64,000 nucleotides of DNA from Hydrangea macrophylla (GCA_033977485.1 CM066998.1:29761501-29825500), one strand, 5' to 3'. Positions 1-11,606 are shown, counted from the first letter of the stretch. The notes: generated by a model from the sequence alone, not told the origin. Translations and numbers: made by a program.

Positions 1-545
1 TTGCTTGGAGTTCTTTAAGCAGTTCTGCCAGTGAATAAGAGATCTTGCTTATGTTGTAATTGAGGCAAAATTGCTTAAAGGACTCTGGCAGTGACTGGAG
101 TATGATATCGGCTTGAGATTCCACATAAATTTTAGATCCAAAGATCTTTACATCATTAAGATGAGAAATCATCTTAAGAACATGATCCCTAACATGTGTC
201 CTATCATCCAAGTTTATGTCCATCAAGACATTCATGGAAACTTGACTTGTGGCACGACTTTGATCCCCAATCATCTCTTTGAGGCTCACCATCATGTCAT
301 AAGCAGTGGGCATAGCCTAATGCTGATGTTGTAGAACATTTAACATAGAGGCCAAAATGTAACACCGTAACCTCTCATTAGCCTTAACCCACTTCTTGTG
401 AGCCTGGACTTCCTCGTCGGTTGCCCCCTTACCTGGTTCCTCAAGACAGACTTGAGTGAGCACAAATTTGTACTCTTCTGCAGTCAACACAATATCCAAA
501 TTTCTTTTCTACTCTATATAGTTTGGTTCAGTGAGTTTGTTTTAT
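1..545 (-). pseudogene. Ty1/copia gag fragment, cut by the window edge
   Basis: Read on the minus strand, this stretch encodes the N-terminal half of a plant copia-type Gag (UBN2/DUF4219-like): a LTEPNYIE start block, then NLDIVLTAEEYKF, a KKWVKANERLRCYIL helix, and a downstream block ending in FKQFCLNYNISK. Gag is the structural protein of the virus-like particle. The frame is broken by stops, including one in the IE*KRN segment near 515 and one after LNVLQHQH near 317. No protease, integrase or RT of this element is visible because the rest lies left of the window. It is clearly copia rather than gypsy by the order and spacing of these blocks. It is a relic, not an active gene. Confidence 0.8.
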
Positions 546-787
546 TTGAGTATAACAACGAGTAGATTGAAAGAGCCCATTTTAAATCCTGAGAATAACA
601 TAATAAAAATAATTATGTTTGGGAAAAAAGTAACTTGAATTTAATTTTAAAATTTGGTTCCCTCTACCATTTAAAAAAAATCGGCTAGCATCCTAGTACA
701 CTGTGAACAACATGCCTCGAAGGGAAGCAATATACCATTCAAAATTTGTCCAAATAGGTCATTATCTCTTAATTTAAATATCTACGT

Positions 788-1060
788 GTTAACACCCAAA
801 ATGTGCTCATCCTATTTGGCCATCGAGGTCAGGTTGGGCCAAGGATGGGTAGATCTAATAACAGGAAAAGGTTTGGGCCAAGGCTAATAAGACTAAAGAT
901 TAGTCCGAGATTAAAATCTAGACTGGCGTCAATGATGTGGAATTTGAAAAATGTGGATTAACCAATCTGGATTGTCAAACCGAGGTATAGGGTACCCAAT
1001 GTCAATCCAAGGCTAATAAGAGAAGAGGTGTCTGATTGCTCGGTCTCAGAGAACGATGAT
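788..1060 (+). mobile_element. Possible left piece of an older LTR interrupted by element A
   Basis: The segment starts TGTTAACACCC, a plausible LTR terminus, and ends exactly where the LTR of element A begins. Sequence with promoter-like features and a gypsy-type gag resumes in the same orientation on the far side of the whole nest, near 41425. I infer that element A inserted into this LTR. No target duplication could be matched across the two sides, so the link is weak. The 240 bases before it (546-787) hold nothing I recognise. Confidence 0.3.
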
Positions 1061-2214
1061 TGATAAGAAGATAACAAGTCGTAATTACACGCCTTACTTC
1101 ACATTTGTTAGAACGTCTTATCCTGTTTTAGTGTATTTTCATTTCATTTTCTATTCTATGTCAGGATTTGGAAGAAAGTAAGGATTCCAGGCTAAATGGG
1201 TTGAAAAAGCAGAAGAAAAGAAACAGAGAAAGGCACCTTGCGCACGCGGCCCGCTCGTGCGACTTACCAGAACCTCGCTCGCGTGGCCCGCTCGCGCGAG
1301 ACCCCAAAATCGCACACGCGCGGCCTATGCAAAAAAGTAAAAATGCGCATTTCAGTGTACTGAAGATCTCCAAGCGAACGAAATTGCCTAATTACGTTCA
1401 GAATATAAAATACAGCAGTTTTAGTGCAAATTGGTTTAGGAAAGCTTCCAAACTTGCTCCAAAACTATATATAGCCTATTGTAAATCGATTTTTAGGTTA
1501 CACACCTTTATACACAACGATATACACAACAAAACTTCAGCCATTAAAGAGAAGAAAGCAAGGAGAAGAAGAAAAAGACTAAGGATTTCATGGCCTCGTC
1601 CATCAACCTCTTGCTGTCCATCGCTTCTATGGCCAACTAAACCTAGATCTAGGGTTTCAATGAAACCCTAGCCAAGTAATAGGGTGTTATTTATGTTTTT
1701 CTTTTAGTTTTATTATGTATGGATGATAATTACATGTTTCGAGGATTGTTTATAATAAAATCGTACCTCTATTTATTAAATCATTACTTTCAAAGTTTGT
1801 TCTTGTCTTAGATCTATTTTGAATGTGATGTGCTCAATGATCTAAATTTGCTGTGCTTGTATCGATTATTTACATGTAATGGTGCTTATTTGAATTATGA
1901 TATCAAGTAGCCGAATAGTTTATACCTAGGAAAGACGAATTGTGCTGCAACCCTAGTTTAGTGTGAGACAATCCATGCTAACCGAAGATGAATTATGTTG
2001 GTGCTTGAATTATAGTTATCTTCTTGGCGGAGGAATTGGGCTTGTAGCTACAATTCCCCGTTGTCATCCAATGTAATAAGCTAATTGAATGCATAAATAC
2101 CCTTATTACGAAGCTAGTGGTGGATTTGCAATCCTAGGTTCACCTTAAATATCGTTTACAACATCTTTTAATTGCTTTCATAATTTAGATTTATTTTCAA
2201 TGTTCTTAGTTTAA
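1061..2214 (+). mobile_element. Element A, 5' LTR (Athila-like Ty3/gypsy)
   Basis: This segment is repeated at 5452-5914 and, after the Athila insertion, at 40756-41424, in the same orientation and order. The copy starts TGATAAGAAG (TGATCGGAAG in the other copy), and a purine-rich run GGTTTAGGGGTG precedes the second copy, as expected for a polypurine tract before a 3' LTR. A TATA-like ACTATATATAGCC lies at about 1464-1476, downstream of a palindrome cluster. Similarity between the two copies stops near 2214, and a clear CA terminus and a PBS are not visible, so the right boundary is approximate. The 167-codon open frame at 1168-1671 lies inside the LTR and is not believed to code. Confidence 0.8.
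1238..1330 (+). repeat. Cluster of CTCGCGCGAG-type palindromes in element A LTR
   Basis: Several GC-rich inverted motifs of the form CTCGCGCGAG, CTCGTGCGA and CGCACGCGGCC crowd into under 100 bp, about 135 bp upstream of the TATA-like box. The same cluster recurs in the other LTR (about 5630-5720) and inside the element (about 3025-3275). The surrounding sequence is AT-rich, so the cluster stands out strongly. Confidence 0.75.
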
Positions 2215-2287
2215 TTTCTTACCTTACCACGTCTATAAATAACTAGGTCTAGGTGAACTGAAACCCACGGCTGCTACCAAATAATTA

Positions 2288-2880
2288 GTGGATCATTCTA
2301 TTAAAATCCCCAGAGAAATCCTCGAAGACATTTTAGTTAAAGTTGATAAATGTTATTATCCTGTCGATTTTATGGTCTTTGATACTAAACTCGTGCTAGA
2401 TGCTAGGAAACACACTCCTGTCGTTCTTGGCTATGGCCAACACTCGTGTTAATTGTTGAACGGGGGTAATGAAAGTGTCATTTGGGAACATGAATGTAAA
2501 ATTGAACGTTTTTAACGCTATTGATCAACATTCCAAAGAGGATGATTACCTATGTGAGGTGGATAGTGAGGTAAGATGAACTATTGAACCTACTACAGAA
2601 ATAAATATGGGTGAGGAGAATAATATGGTGAGTAATGAGCGAATGAATTTGAATAACCAGGAATCTAATGCTGAATTTACTTGGAAGGTGAGAAATCAAT
2701 TTGAACATAATCAGGGAGAACCATCGAATGAATTAAATCATAATGACATTGTTTCTGCTTTTCATCAGAATCACCCTAATACCTTCAAGGGTACAATGTT
2801 CGAGTTACATTCTCCATGAGTCTTGAGCTAGAATGGTCGAGCTGAAGACGTAAAAGACAATGCTTCTTGGGAGGCAACCT
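2288..2880 (+). pseudogene. Element A protease end plus unidentified linker, degenerate
   Basis: From 2288 the frame reads DHSIKIPREILEDILVKVD, YYPVDFMVFDT and HTPVVLG, the C-terminal half of the aspartic protease domain of Athila-type elements. After a frame change near 2455 it continues with MKVSFGNMNVKLNVFN, the usual block just after the protease. An acidic, Asn-rich stretch follows (2607-2819), and then a CTTGGGAGGCAACCTA motif (about 2867-2882) that I know from just after the integrase in related plant elements. Gag, RT, RNase H and nearly all of integrase are missing, so the element is an internal deletion derivative. It cannot make a polyprotein. Confidence 0.7.
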
Positions 2881-5451
2881 AAGCTTTATTTCATTTGTTT
2901 TTCTTATCTTCTCACGCTTTTTGGGTCATTGTAGTCAGTTTTTGAGTTCTTTGAACAGGTTTGGGGGTCAGAGTTAATTTATTTTAAACTTATGTACATT
3001 GAAAGAGAGAGAACAAAGAAAAAAAAACAAGTCGCGCGTGTGGCTCGCTCGTGCGAGATTTTACCTTAGAAGAAATTTTTCTAAATTTTTTATATATGCT
3101 CTCAGTTTATGTTCGCGCCTCAAGTCGCGCGCGAGGGGTTTGCTCTCGCGGCCCTATCGCGCGATTTGTTGCCTTAGAAATTTTATTTTAAGAAACTAAA
3201 AAATAGCCTCAGCATTCCCTCACAGAGGGATCTGCGCGCGCCATGGTCGCTTGCGCAGTCCGCTCGCACGAGGGGGTATTTTCTGTGTTTTTCTTTTTGA
3301 TCTCTTACCTCCTTTCTCCCGAATCTGATTAGTTGTTTGTTCTTTTCTGTTTTCTATCTTTAGCCCTTTTAGAGTAGGTCATTCTTTGTTTTCATAGTTT
3401 TGTTTGTTTTCGTTAATATTTTTGTCGAGTCTTTCACTGTTAGTTCAGTTTTTCAACACTTAGGTTATATTTCTATTAGCATTCGTTCTTTTGTTTCTTT
3501 TCTTCTGTCAAGTGTTGACGGGTGAATTAGTGTCTCCATTTGGAGCAATTGAACTTTAACGCCATATTCATGTACGTTCCCCTAGTTTGTGATTGTCGAG
3601 ATCGAGGTATTGCCATTCCTTCCTTACATACTCTGTTATTGTTTCATTAGGAACAATGAAAGATTTAGGTTTGGGGGTATGCACTCATATACACGTTATT
3701 ATGCACTATGCACCGATTTTTCAAAATTATCATATACCTAAGCAAATTTTGATTTTGATACTTGTGCTTAAATAAATAATGTTACCGACTTTTTTGCAAT
3801 CTCAATTCGATACTTCTTGTTATGTAACTTGGATTGTTATAGAATGGTAAACATGAAAAAATATGGTTAAACATTTACTGATGTCATGATGCAATGTTCA
3901 GGATATGTATTGTTCAAATCGTAGTTTTATATCATAGATTTGCACACAAACCTATGCACTGCACGTAGTCACTTGAATACATGTTTGATGTGAATTATAA
4001 TATGATTTGGATTTCTAGATGGCACAGTGTGGAAACTAAACCCGGTGAGCTTTTGAGCCTATCTTTTCTTTTTAGAGGGTTATAAATGCATATGTGTTCG
4101 TCGAATTTCATTTGAAATAGCGCATCTACTCGTTGTTTAGTCTCATTATTCTTGTTTTGGTTGATAGTCAAGTTAAAATATTTGCTACCATGCTAAATGA
4201 TCTTCTGTCATAGATGTTGAAGAACTGTGTCACCCTAGGATGTGATTTTAACTCTTTATTTTTCACCATTCTTACCATTTGACCTATCCGGGTAAAATGA
4301 TAAAATTTCTTTAGTTCGCCCCTTTGATCCGTTAAAGTGCCTCCTTTTCTTTGTTCACCATTATCCTATTTTTGCTCCAACTTGGCCAACTTGGAGTTTA
4401 CCATTGAATGATTGATCAACTTTTAGTGGTATTAAGGCGACGTGTTGATTGAAAAGAAGAAGAAAACAAGATGATGTATGGGGTAGTTTCCTTGGTATTC
4501 AATTAATATTCTTTTCAAAAGCAACAAAAGGAAAAGGAAAAGAATAAGGTTGAAAAAAAAAAGACGGAAAAAAGGAAAAATAAAAAGAAAATATGAAAAG
4601 AAGAGAATGAAAAGGTGGAAGTTCGTAGAAGTGAGATGATGAAAGAAATTGAATATGCCTTACAATGCTATTCTAAAACTACCTAATGAATCCTTTCAAT
4701 CCTTTTTAATTGCCTGAGCCACGCTGCAACCTTTGAAATGTCCTATTTGATCCTAGAAAACATGGTTTGGAAATGTAAACGATGAAAGGGGGATTAAAAT
4801 ATGCTAACGATTAATTTTTCTTGATTGTTGGCGTCCTATCCATGAGACTACTGTTCTTTCGTGTCATGTGTCTTTTTTGAGTCACATGTCAGTATTTCTC
4901 ATTTTGATTTCGTTGGCTCGCATATACCTGAGAAATTATACCTGTTTCTGAGTGTTTCATTTGAGAGTGTAATTAACGATGTGAGATTTGAAGTCAAAGC
5001 ATAGTTGGATGGTTATCCAAGTTATATTCTAAGTTTTTGACATGCGCGTGTTCATTTGACTACCACATCACACACGTGCGATTTATGCGATGCATGTGCT
5101 TGGGATTGTTTTTCATGATGTAGGTAGATGTTTGGTTCCGTTTCTTCTTGTTCGTTATTCTATTTCAAATCATTGTTTTATAATAAGGAGTATTGAATGA
5201 TCTATTGTTTTTCATTTTAATAAAACTTTTCTTTACAAGTTAATAAAGATGGTTGTGGGTGACTTGTTGACGAGAATCCTCACGAGACTTCACTCGTCCG
5301 ACTAGGGACACATAGAGGTTTAAAAGACTTGTTGCATACGCTAAATGCAATCGTGATTCATGCGAAAATGGAGTAGTTTTTATTAGTAGTTGCATTTTAT
5401 GTTATGTATTTTCTTTTGCTCGAGGACTAGCAGAATGTAGGTTTAGGGGTG
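2881..5451 (+). other. Element A internal non-coding 3' region
   Basis: No convincing coding sequence is present. It contains a second and a third group of GC-rich palindromes (about 3025-3170 and 3225-3275) around a TATA-like TTTTTTATATATGC near 3090-3104. A GGTTTGGGGGTATGCAC purine tract lies near 3668, of the kind found after the env-like region in Athila-type elements, and a purine-rich low-complexity run lies at 4520-4625. It ends with the polypurine tract GGTTTAGGGGTG directly before the 3' LTR at 5452. Confidence 0.6.
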
Positions 5452-5914
5452 TGATCGGAAGTGAACAAGTCCTAATTACATGCCCTAATTCACATTTGTT
5501 AGCACGTTTTATCCTGCTTTAGTGTTTTTTTTATTTTGTTTTCTATTTTATGTCAGGATTTGGAAGAAAGTAAGGATTCTAGGCTAAATGGGGTGAAAAA
5601 GCAGAAGAAAAGAAGTAGAAAAAGGCACCTCGTGCGCTCGGCCCGCTCGCGCGATTTACCGGAACCTCGCTCGCGTGGCCCGCTCCTGTGAGACCCCAAA
5701 ATCGCGCTAGCGCGACCTATGCCAAAAACTGAAAACACGTATTTCAGTGTACTGAAGATTTCCACGCGAACGAAACTACGTAATTACATCCAGAATGTAA
5801 AATACAGCAGTTTTAGTGCAAGTAGGTTTAGGAAAGCTTCCAAACTTGCTCCAAAACTATATGTAGCCTATTGTAAATCAATTATTAGGTTGCACACCTT
5901 TACACACAACAATA
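5452..5914 (+). mobile_element. Element A, 3' LTR, first part
   Basis: This matches 1061-1520 closely, including the palindrome cluster and the TATA-like box. It breaks at TACAG (5915-5919), where the minus-strand Athila LTR begins. The remainder of this LTR continues after the second copy of TACAG at 40756-40760, so the Athila insertion is younger than element A. Confidence 0.85.
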
Positions 5915-5919
5915 TACAG

Positions 5920-7564
5920 TGACACGAGAATTTTTCTGTGTGCACTTGTGCTATACCCAAGTGTAGGTAATCGTGCAAGTAGTAGTCTGGTTAAGTCCAG
6001 GTTGATCCCACAGGGAAGGTGTTAAACTAAAAACCTAGATTAAATTCTAAAAAGAAAACAAAAATCAATACTTTTAAGAAATGTAGAACACTAAGTTCCA
6101 CGGTTTATCAACTACTAACGATAAAGCAAATAAACTAAATTAATCTAACAACTAATTAGGAAATTAAAATGATATTTTAAAACGTGTTTTTCTTAATAAA
6201 AGGGAATGTTGGGATTACACGAATCCACCGCAACCTAGCCATCTACCATGCAGTTACGTTGAAGCTCAATGAAGCACATTCTCTACAGTATTCCGTATTT
6301 ATCTAAAGGTAAAGAATCCATAGTCCTTTCGTGACCGGGACTATGTCATCACAATTAAGTTTGAAATACATAAAAGCTGTTTAAAACAATAGTTAAGACT
6401 TGCACCTTCAATGGTGTTAGAATTGAGGGTGGTTTGCAAAATGTGTTGAAGAAAAATGCCTCAAGGCTTTAAGTTTATAGACTATTTTGACAAACTGAGC
6501 ATTTGGGGACAGTTTGATAACAAATCAGTAAAGCAGAAAGTCTAGGAATACTGCATAGAATGTTCTCAAGAATTAGAGAGTTCGATCGATCGATGCGCTT
6601 TCGATTGATCGAACATCTTCATCCCTCGATCGATAGAACCGACTTCGATCAATTGACAATGTCTCTGGTCCGATCGATCGAACTAACTTCGATCGATCGA
6701 GCACAAGAATTATTCTGCTGCATGGCAGAGGCTTGAGATCACGGTTTCATCGTGTTCTCCCAACCTGGGGACTAGTCAGACATAGTCTGAAGTGTCACAA
6801 ATGTGTTTTTAATGTAAAGTTTCATTAAAGTCTTGTTTGTTTGTGTTTTAAACATGAAAACTATCAAAACTAATGGTGTAAACGTATCTAACATACAAAA
6901 CTATGTATTTAACAGATTGGACTTTAATAAACTACTAACAGAATGTAAATAAAGTAATACGAAGTAACCTGGAAAGACGAACTTGTATTAAACTACGAAA
7001 ACTCAAGCCAAACAATACCAATCTTTAATGAAAACCTACAAAACAAGGAGAAAACTCTCTTCTCTCTCTATATAACTGATAAAAGTTAAAAGTGTGCATC
7101 CTTATTTTCATAAATATAGCTGATATATATAGAAGAACCTACAGCTAGGGTTTCAACCCATGTTCCCGCGGTGTGCGCGTATGATCTGATAAAAGCCATG
7201 TTCGATCGATCGAACATCTCTCGATCGATTGAACTTCTGGGATCTTTGATCGCTCGAACTCAAGTCGATCGATCGAAGCCTTGATCGCTCGAATCTCTTC
7301 GATCGCTCGAAGTCTATACTTCAGCTTTGAAATGTCTTCTTTGAAACCCAACACTTCCTTTTATCTTTATCTTTCAATTCTCAACACTGCAACGGTAATC
7401 TGCACACATAACCACTAAAACAATACCACTTATCATAGATTAATCATATTATATAAAAACTGGCATTGTAATTCAAATTCCAGATAAATAGGGAAATTGC
7501 AAACTAATTTAGTGTATTTTCTTCTTTTAGCGCGGTTGTATTTTGCAAATACCCCCGCTTGTCA
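5920..7564 (-). mobile_element. Athila 3' LTR (1645 bp)
   Basis: This is a near-exact copy of 39112-40755. In element sense it begins TGACAAGCGGG and ends CTCGTGTCA, and it is preceded by a TAGGGGTTG polypurine tract (7565-7573, minus strand). TATA-like runs on the minus strand lie at about 7065-7072 (TTATATAG) and 7125-7136 (TATATATAT). Two palindrome clusters of the TTCGATCGATCGAA type lie at about 7200-7315 (upstream of the TATA) and 6583-6706 (downstream). Confidence 0.92.
6583..7315. repeat. TTCGATCGATCGAA palindrome clusters in Athila LTR
   Basis: Two groups (6583-6706 and 7200-7315) contain about ten copies or near copies of the 14-bp palindrome TTCGATCGATCGAA and its variant TTCGATCGCTCGAA, spaced roughly 20-30 bp apart. 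The right-hand group lies some 70-130 bp upstream of the TATA-like boxes in element sense. The same clusters occur in the other LTR at 39778-39892 and 40391-40503. Confidence 0.85.
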
Positions 7565-9324
7565 CAACCCCTACCTAGTTAGTTGCTGGTCCCTAGCAAT
7601 AGAGCGAAAATAAAAATAAGCCAAACTAATACTATAGTGATTAAAATAAAACACAAGAAAACCAAAACGAGCTAATCTAAGTAAAAAGAAACTACCTAAC
7701 TCACTTTCGTAGGAATCGCGGTTACATTTAGCAAATGCAACAAGCCGTTAAACCCTTAGGTTCCCCCTAGTGGACGAGTGTGGTCTCGTGAGGGTTTGCA
7801 GTGAATATACCCACAAAATTCTCTGATTTTAAGCTCAAAAAGATATAGAATAACTTTTAAACACTCCCTTCTATTCAACTATTAATTTAGCTCTACAAAA
7901 CATATCATTCTCATTCAAACCATGAAAGAAATACACATGTTCTGCATGCCACCAAGGAAGAACAACATATGCATCACATCCATGCATCCGTGTGTGTGTG
8001 TGTGAGAGATTAACAGCTATACATCAAACCTTATGTAGAGTTGTTTAAACTATCATACTCTCAGAACTTGTAGTTTCAACTCAATTCTCACATAATTACA
8101 CACTCAAAAATAAATATCCCACAGAAACTTGGTTAATAATGATCGCTCATGGTATGAAAGCTTTGATAGGAGTGATTTTTCGGATACTAATGCTTTCGTA
8201 CTCAACTCTATGAAAGATGAACATTTAGAGTGTATAGTCTCGCGAAAGGAATACTACTTACTAGAGGAGCGAAATACCGTGGATAACTCAATTTACACAT
8301 TCGTGGTTAAACTAAGTTGTTGAAAATCATTAAGGCTTTGACTTGACGGTATTTATTTAGTAGGGTCGAAATTCGAGGGGTAAGAAATTGCACATTTTCA
8401 GCATGTGATTATGTTCAGTAATTTCTTCTTTACTTCATTCCACCCATCCTCTCTATATATCATTTTTTTTAACCTGGAGATTTTCACCTTCCCTTTCTTT
8501 TCTATTATGCATCCCTTCCCACTACTTCTCCTTTCTCATACTTCATTTGAATCACATTGGGTGTGCAATGGGGTGTGTTGAGGTCAAAGTATAAAATCAG
8601 GAATTTGAGATTTCATAATAGATTCGACATTATTTACTATGTGTGGGGTTGAGAACAATGCATATTCTGGAATATCAATACATGTATATGGAAAGGTAAG
8701 GAGCAAATAATGATGGCTTAAATCATTTTCTCAACTTCTTAATTTTCACACGTCAATGTTCATTGAGTTTAGTTGGTAAATCCTGAACGTTCTCCTCTAC
8801 TAAGAAGCCAAAATGAAAAAATTGGAGACTATTCAACGAATTAAACACGCTTATTCAATAAGAACAATTCGAATTTAATGTGATAATTCCCTCAAGATTG
8901 AAGATTAGATTCAAAAGCTCACTAAGGGACTAGTTTCCCCTACTTTATTCCTTAAAGTACGAAAGTCATATTAACTCTTATTTTAAGTTTTCTGCATAGC
9001 TACTAACATGTGCAAATGATTTGGATACAAAAATGGTCACATATGCATTCATCCTTAAGAAACTAGAAAAATGCGTGAACTTAATTCATAAAAGGATGAG
9101 AATAAAATAGTTGTGTCATTGCTTGATAACAGCTAAATAGGAGTGAATATTCAGAGTTATTCTACCAATTTAATTCAAACCTTGCTCACTTGTTGGAAAA
9201 TTTTAAATTTTTTTAACATTTTAAAATTTTTCTTTACTTCACAAATTCAAATACGAGATTGTATGACATTTGCAATAAAGTAATCCAGATTGCTATGTAT
9301 AAATATGCACAGGTGATTATCTAT
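7565..9324 (-). other. Athila 3' non-coding region
   Basis: This lies between the env-like region and the 3' LTR. No frame is supported. At its upstream edge in element sense (about 9328-9362, minus strand) is a TGAGGACATTG motif followed by AGTTGGGGGTGGGATG. A motif of this kind commonly follows the env-like region in Athila elements and resembles a second polypurine tract. A short TG dinucleotide run lies at 7991-8004. Confidence 0.6.
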
Positions 9325-9645
9325 CTACATCCCACCCCCAACTGAAAATAACAATGTCCTCAGAAGTTGATTTTCAAAAATAGATAGAGAGATATCACCT
9401 GATAAAGCAACACAATAACCGCAAGGAACGTAATCTGTAAAGAAAGCATACAACTCCAAACAGGCAGGATCAAATATAATATAAAAAATAAAGCATAGGA
9501 TCCACATATAAATAGAACTAATCACTGGAAATATAGTAAAGAAAAAGAACAGAACAGTGATTACAAAATCCATATAACAAAAATAACCAACATGTCCAAC
9601 TAACCCAACCCACCAGAAAAATAAGAGAGAGAAGAGAGAAAACAA
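9325..9645 (-). CDS. Small hydrophobic ORF after the Athila env-like gene
   Basis: This is an uninterrupted 106-codon frame beginning MFSLFSLLFFWWVG, 50 bp downstream of the env-like stop codon. Most of the first 70 residues are hydrophobic, with two or three stretches long enough to span a membrane (FVITVLFFFFTIFPVI and YMWILCFIFYII). I do not recognise the protein. The frame ends inside the TGAGGACATTG...GGGGGTGGGATG motif, which is conserved as DNA in this element type, so it may be chance. An envelope-type transmembrane subunit is a possible but unproven reading. Confidence 0.3.
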   Translation of the reverse strand: MFSLFSLLFFWWVGLVGHVGYFCYMDFVITVLFFFFTIFPVISSIYMWILCFIFYIIFDPACLELYAFFTDYVPCGYCVALSGDISLSIFENQLLRTLLFSVGGGM

Positions 9646-9694
9646 AATACATCATTACCCACCAAAACAACCAAAAACACTGAACCATCAGACG

Positions 9695-11197
9695 CTATAC
9701 ATCGTCAGCAACATCCGATAATATCTCAATAATCAAATCCATAGCATCCCCATCTCCACCCTCAGCAGCAGTAGTAACTATCGCCGGGTCACTCTCAGTC
9801 GGAGCAGCTGATGAAGATAATAATGGATCCACCAATACTGGAGGTGGTGGAAGTGTTATCTTAGCAGCAACCAGCACCGCAGAAGTGGATGGAGCTGCAT
9901 GATCACTCGGTGCAGGTGGAACTGAAGATGATGGACCGGTGGTGGATGATGAAGTAGCAGAAGTGGTAAGTGGGCCGGTGGACGTAGCGGGAGCAGCTGT
10001 AGGTAGATCGCTAGGGGGTGGGGCAGAAGCTGCGTGAATCGACTGATCGACTCCTATCTGAATCAAGATTGCCTCTAGCAAAGTCATCATCTGATCTACC
10101 TTGCCCTCAAGTCTAATCTGGGCCTCTCTCTCCTCCAATAGTAACAGGTGAACAGTCGGGAGAGGCGCAGATGAAGAAGACTCTCCCTGGGCCTGAACCT
10201 GAGATCTCTGTCTCAGCTCGAACTGGTCAACCTCAATACGAGGATCAACCTCGTCGTCAGAATCAAGCTCCTCAGCCTCTGTGGGTGTCCCTGAAGTTCC
10301 ACCCTCCGTATCAGTGCCTTCTCCTCTCCTCCTCTTCGCTCCAATCTTTGCCTTACCCTTCGCTTTTCTCTTCTTCTGAGCATCAGAACGGCGGGCCGCC
10401 GTCTCGCCAAATTGACTAGAGGCTTGAATGATCGAATCTGTAGCCAATGGAACTAGTCTAGCCTGCTCAATGACCCGATGGATAGGCCAAGCGCTCTTCA
10501 GATGGCGCTTGGCGGCGATGTACCGTGTAGGCTGAACCAGGAAGTTAATATATAGGCGAGAGAGACACACTCGCTGTCCTATCCCAATGGCGTACAAAGC
10601 ACAAGCATACCACGCGGCAAACTTCTTGTGATAAGATGTCATGAAAATGCAGTTCACCAGCGTCAGATGGAGGAGGTGATAGTTCTTTGTGAGAAGCTTA
10701 TCCTCGATCAGAGAAACGCCATTCCACAGCTGAACCGCGCCGCCTGTAAGCTCGCGAATAATGGTGGTCGGAGGCATCTCTAGGGCTCCTGGTAGGTGAG
10801 GATAGAAACAATCTAGTACCTCAGGTACCCCCAGAGCAGCTGAAATGGTAGCAGGGCTGAATATGATCTCGCGCCCGCGGAAGAATGATCTATATGTGAA
10901 TGGGGCCGCGGGATCCTTGATCATAGAGGAGCAGGCCTCTCGAACCCAATGGATGTTGATCCTCTTTGTCTGGATCAACATGTCGTACCATAATGGCTGG
11001 TCTCTGATCCGTCCTAGAAACCATGGGGCTGAGAGCCATACAGACTCCAGGGGCCGCTCTAACATAACCTTCCTAGACTGGAAGTATCTCGTAAACCACA
11101 CCCTCTCCTCCTCGTTTCTACGCCCGAGATTCGGTACGGGGTCGGGTATAGTGAGATTGAGTGGCTTGGACTTGTGATACCCGGTGATAGGATTCAT
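9695..11197 (-). CDS. Athila env-like ORF (plant transposon protein domain)
   Basis: I chose the ATG at 11197 (MNPITGYHKSK), giving 500 codons. The frame is open further up to 11551, but that extension is only translated palindrome repeats, and a good splice acceptor (CTCCCATTTCAG) lies directly upstream of this ATG. Residues about 40-230 form the conserved globular domain of Athila ORF1/env-like proteins, with VWFTRYFQSRKVMLERPLE, IHWVREACSSMI, the YHLLHLTLVNCIFMTS helix and RYIAAKRHLKSAWPIHR. After it come a basic stretch (KKRKAKGKAKIGAKRRR, nuclear-signal-like), an acidic segment, a short coil and a long Ala/Ser/Thr/Pro-rich tail. No signal peptide is visible. Function is unknown. It stands where retroviruses carry env, in sense with pol, and is the only long intact frame of this element. 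Confidence 0.8.
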   Translation of the reverse strand: MNPITGYHKSKPLNLTIPDPVPNLGRRNEEERVWFTRYFQSRKVMLERPLESVWLSAPWFLGRIRDQPLWYDMLIQTKRINIHWVREACSSMIKDPAAPFTYRSFFRGREIIFSPATISAALGVPEVLDCFYPHLPGALEMPPTTIIRELTGGAVQLWNGVSLIEDKLLTKNYHLLHLTLVNCIFMTSYHKKFAAWYACALYAIGIGQRVCLSRLYINFLVQPTRYIAAKRHLKSAWPIHRVIEQARLVPLATDSIIQASSQFGETAARRSDAQKKRKAKGKAKIGAKRRRGEGTDTEGGTSGTPTEAEELDSDDEVDPRIEVDQFELRQRSQVQAQGESSSSAPLPTVHLLLLEEREAQIRLEGKVDQMMTLLEAILIQIGVDQSIHAASAPPPSDLPTAAPATSTGPLTTSATSSSTTGPSSSVPPAPSDHAAPSTSAVLVAAKITLPPPPVLVDPLLSSSAAPTESDPAIVTTAAEGGDGDAMDLIIEILSDVADDV

Positions 11198-11606
11198 CGT
11201 GAAAGCCCTGAAATGGGAGAACAGACAGTAAATATGAGAAAATAGGAAAAGAAACAGAAAAGATATAGAACTACTACTCTTCGATCGATCGAAGTTTGTT
11301 CGATCGATTGAAGAAGTTCCATGTTTGATAGCTTGAGATGCTTTCGATCGATCGAACAGATGCTGGGTTCGATCGCTCGAACATAGTTTGATCGATCGAA
11401 CTATGGCTGAGCTCGATCGCTCGAACCAAGTTCGATCGATCGAACACAGCGATGGTGCAGCGACAATGATAGAAAACGGGAATAGCCCGCAAACACCAAA
11501 ATTAAGAAAATAATTATCAAATAAAGGATTAATACCCATTGGGGGCAACACTAATACAATTCTAATGGAAAGAAATACACGAGGGGGTATACTGAGACCT
11601 CACCTC
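11198..11606 (-). other. Probable intron in the leader of the env-like gene
   Basis: In element sense a donor-like CTCGAG/GTGAGG lies at about 11606-11601, and an acceptor CCCATTTCAG/GG ends about 12 nt before the env-like ATG at 11197. The roughly 400-bp interval is rich in TTCGATCGATCGAA copies (11280-11450) and would be removed by splicing. Spliced env-like mRNAs are known for some plant elements, but here it is inferred from splice-site consensus only. Confidence 0.4.

Noticed and set aside
1168..1671. 167-codon open frame as a gene
   Set aside because: It lies within a LTR, consists of translated palindromes and leader, and the copy at 5553-5922 is not open in the same way.
10845..11177. 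Plus-strand open frames inside the env-like gene
   Set aside because: They are shadow frames of the minus-strand env-like ORF, which has a recognisable domain.
11198..11551. Extended N-terminus of the env-like ORF up to 11551
   Set aside because: The extra 118 codons are mostly palindrome repeats (SIDRT, DRSN-type text) and a consensus splice acceptor sits just before the ATG at 11197.
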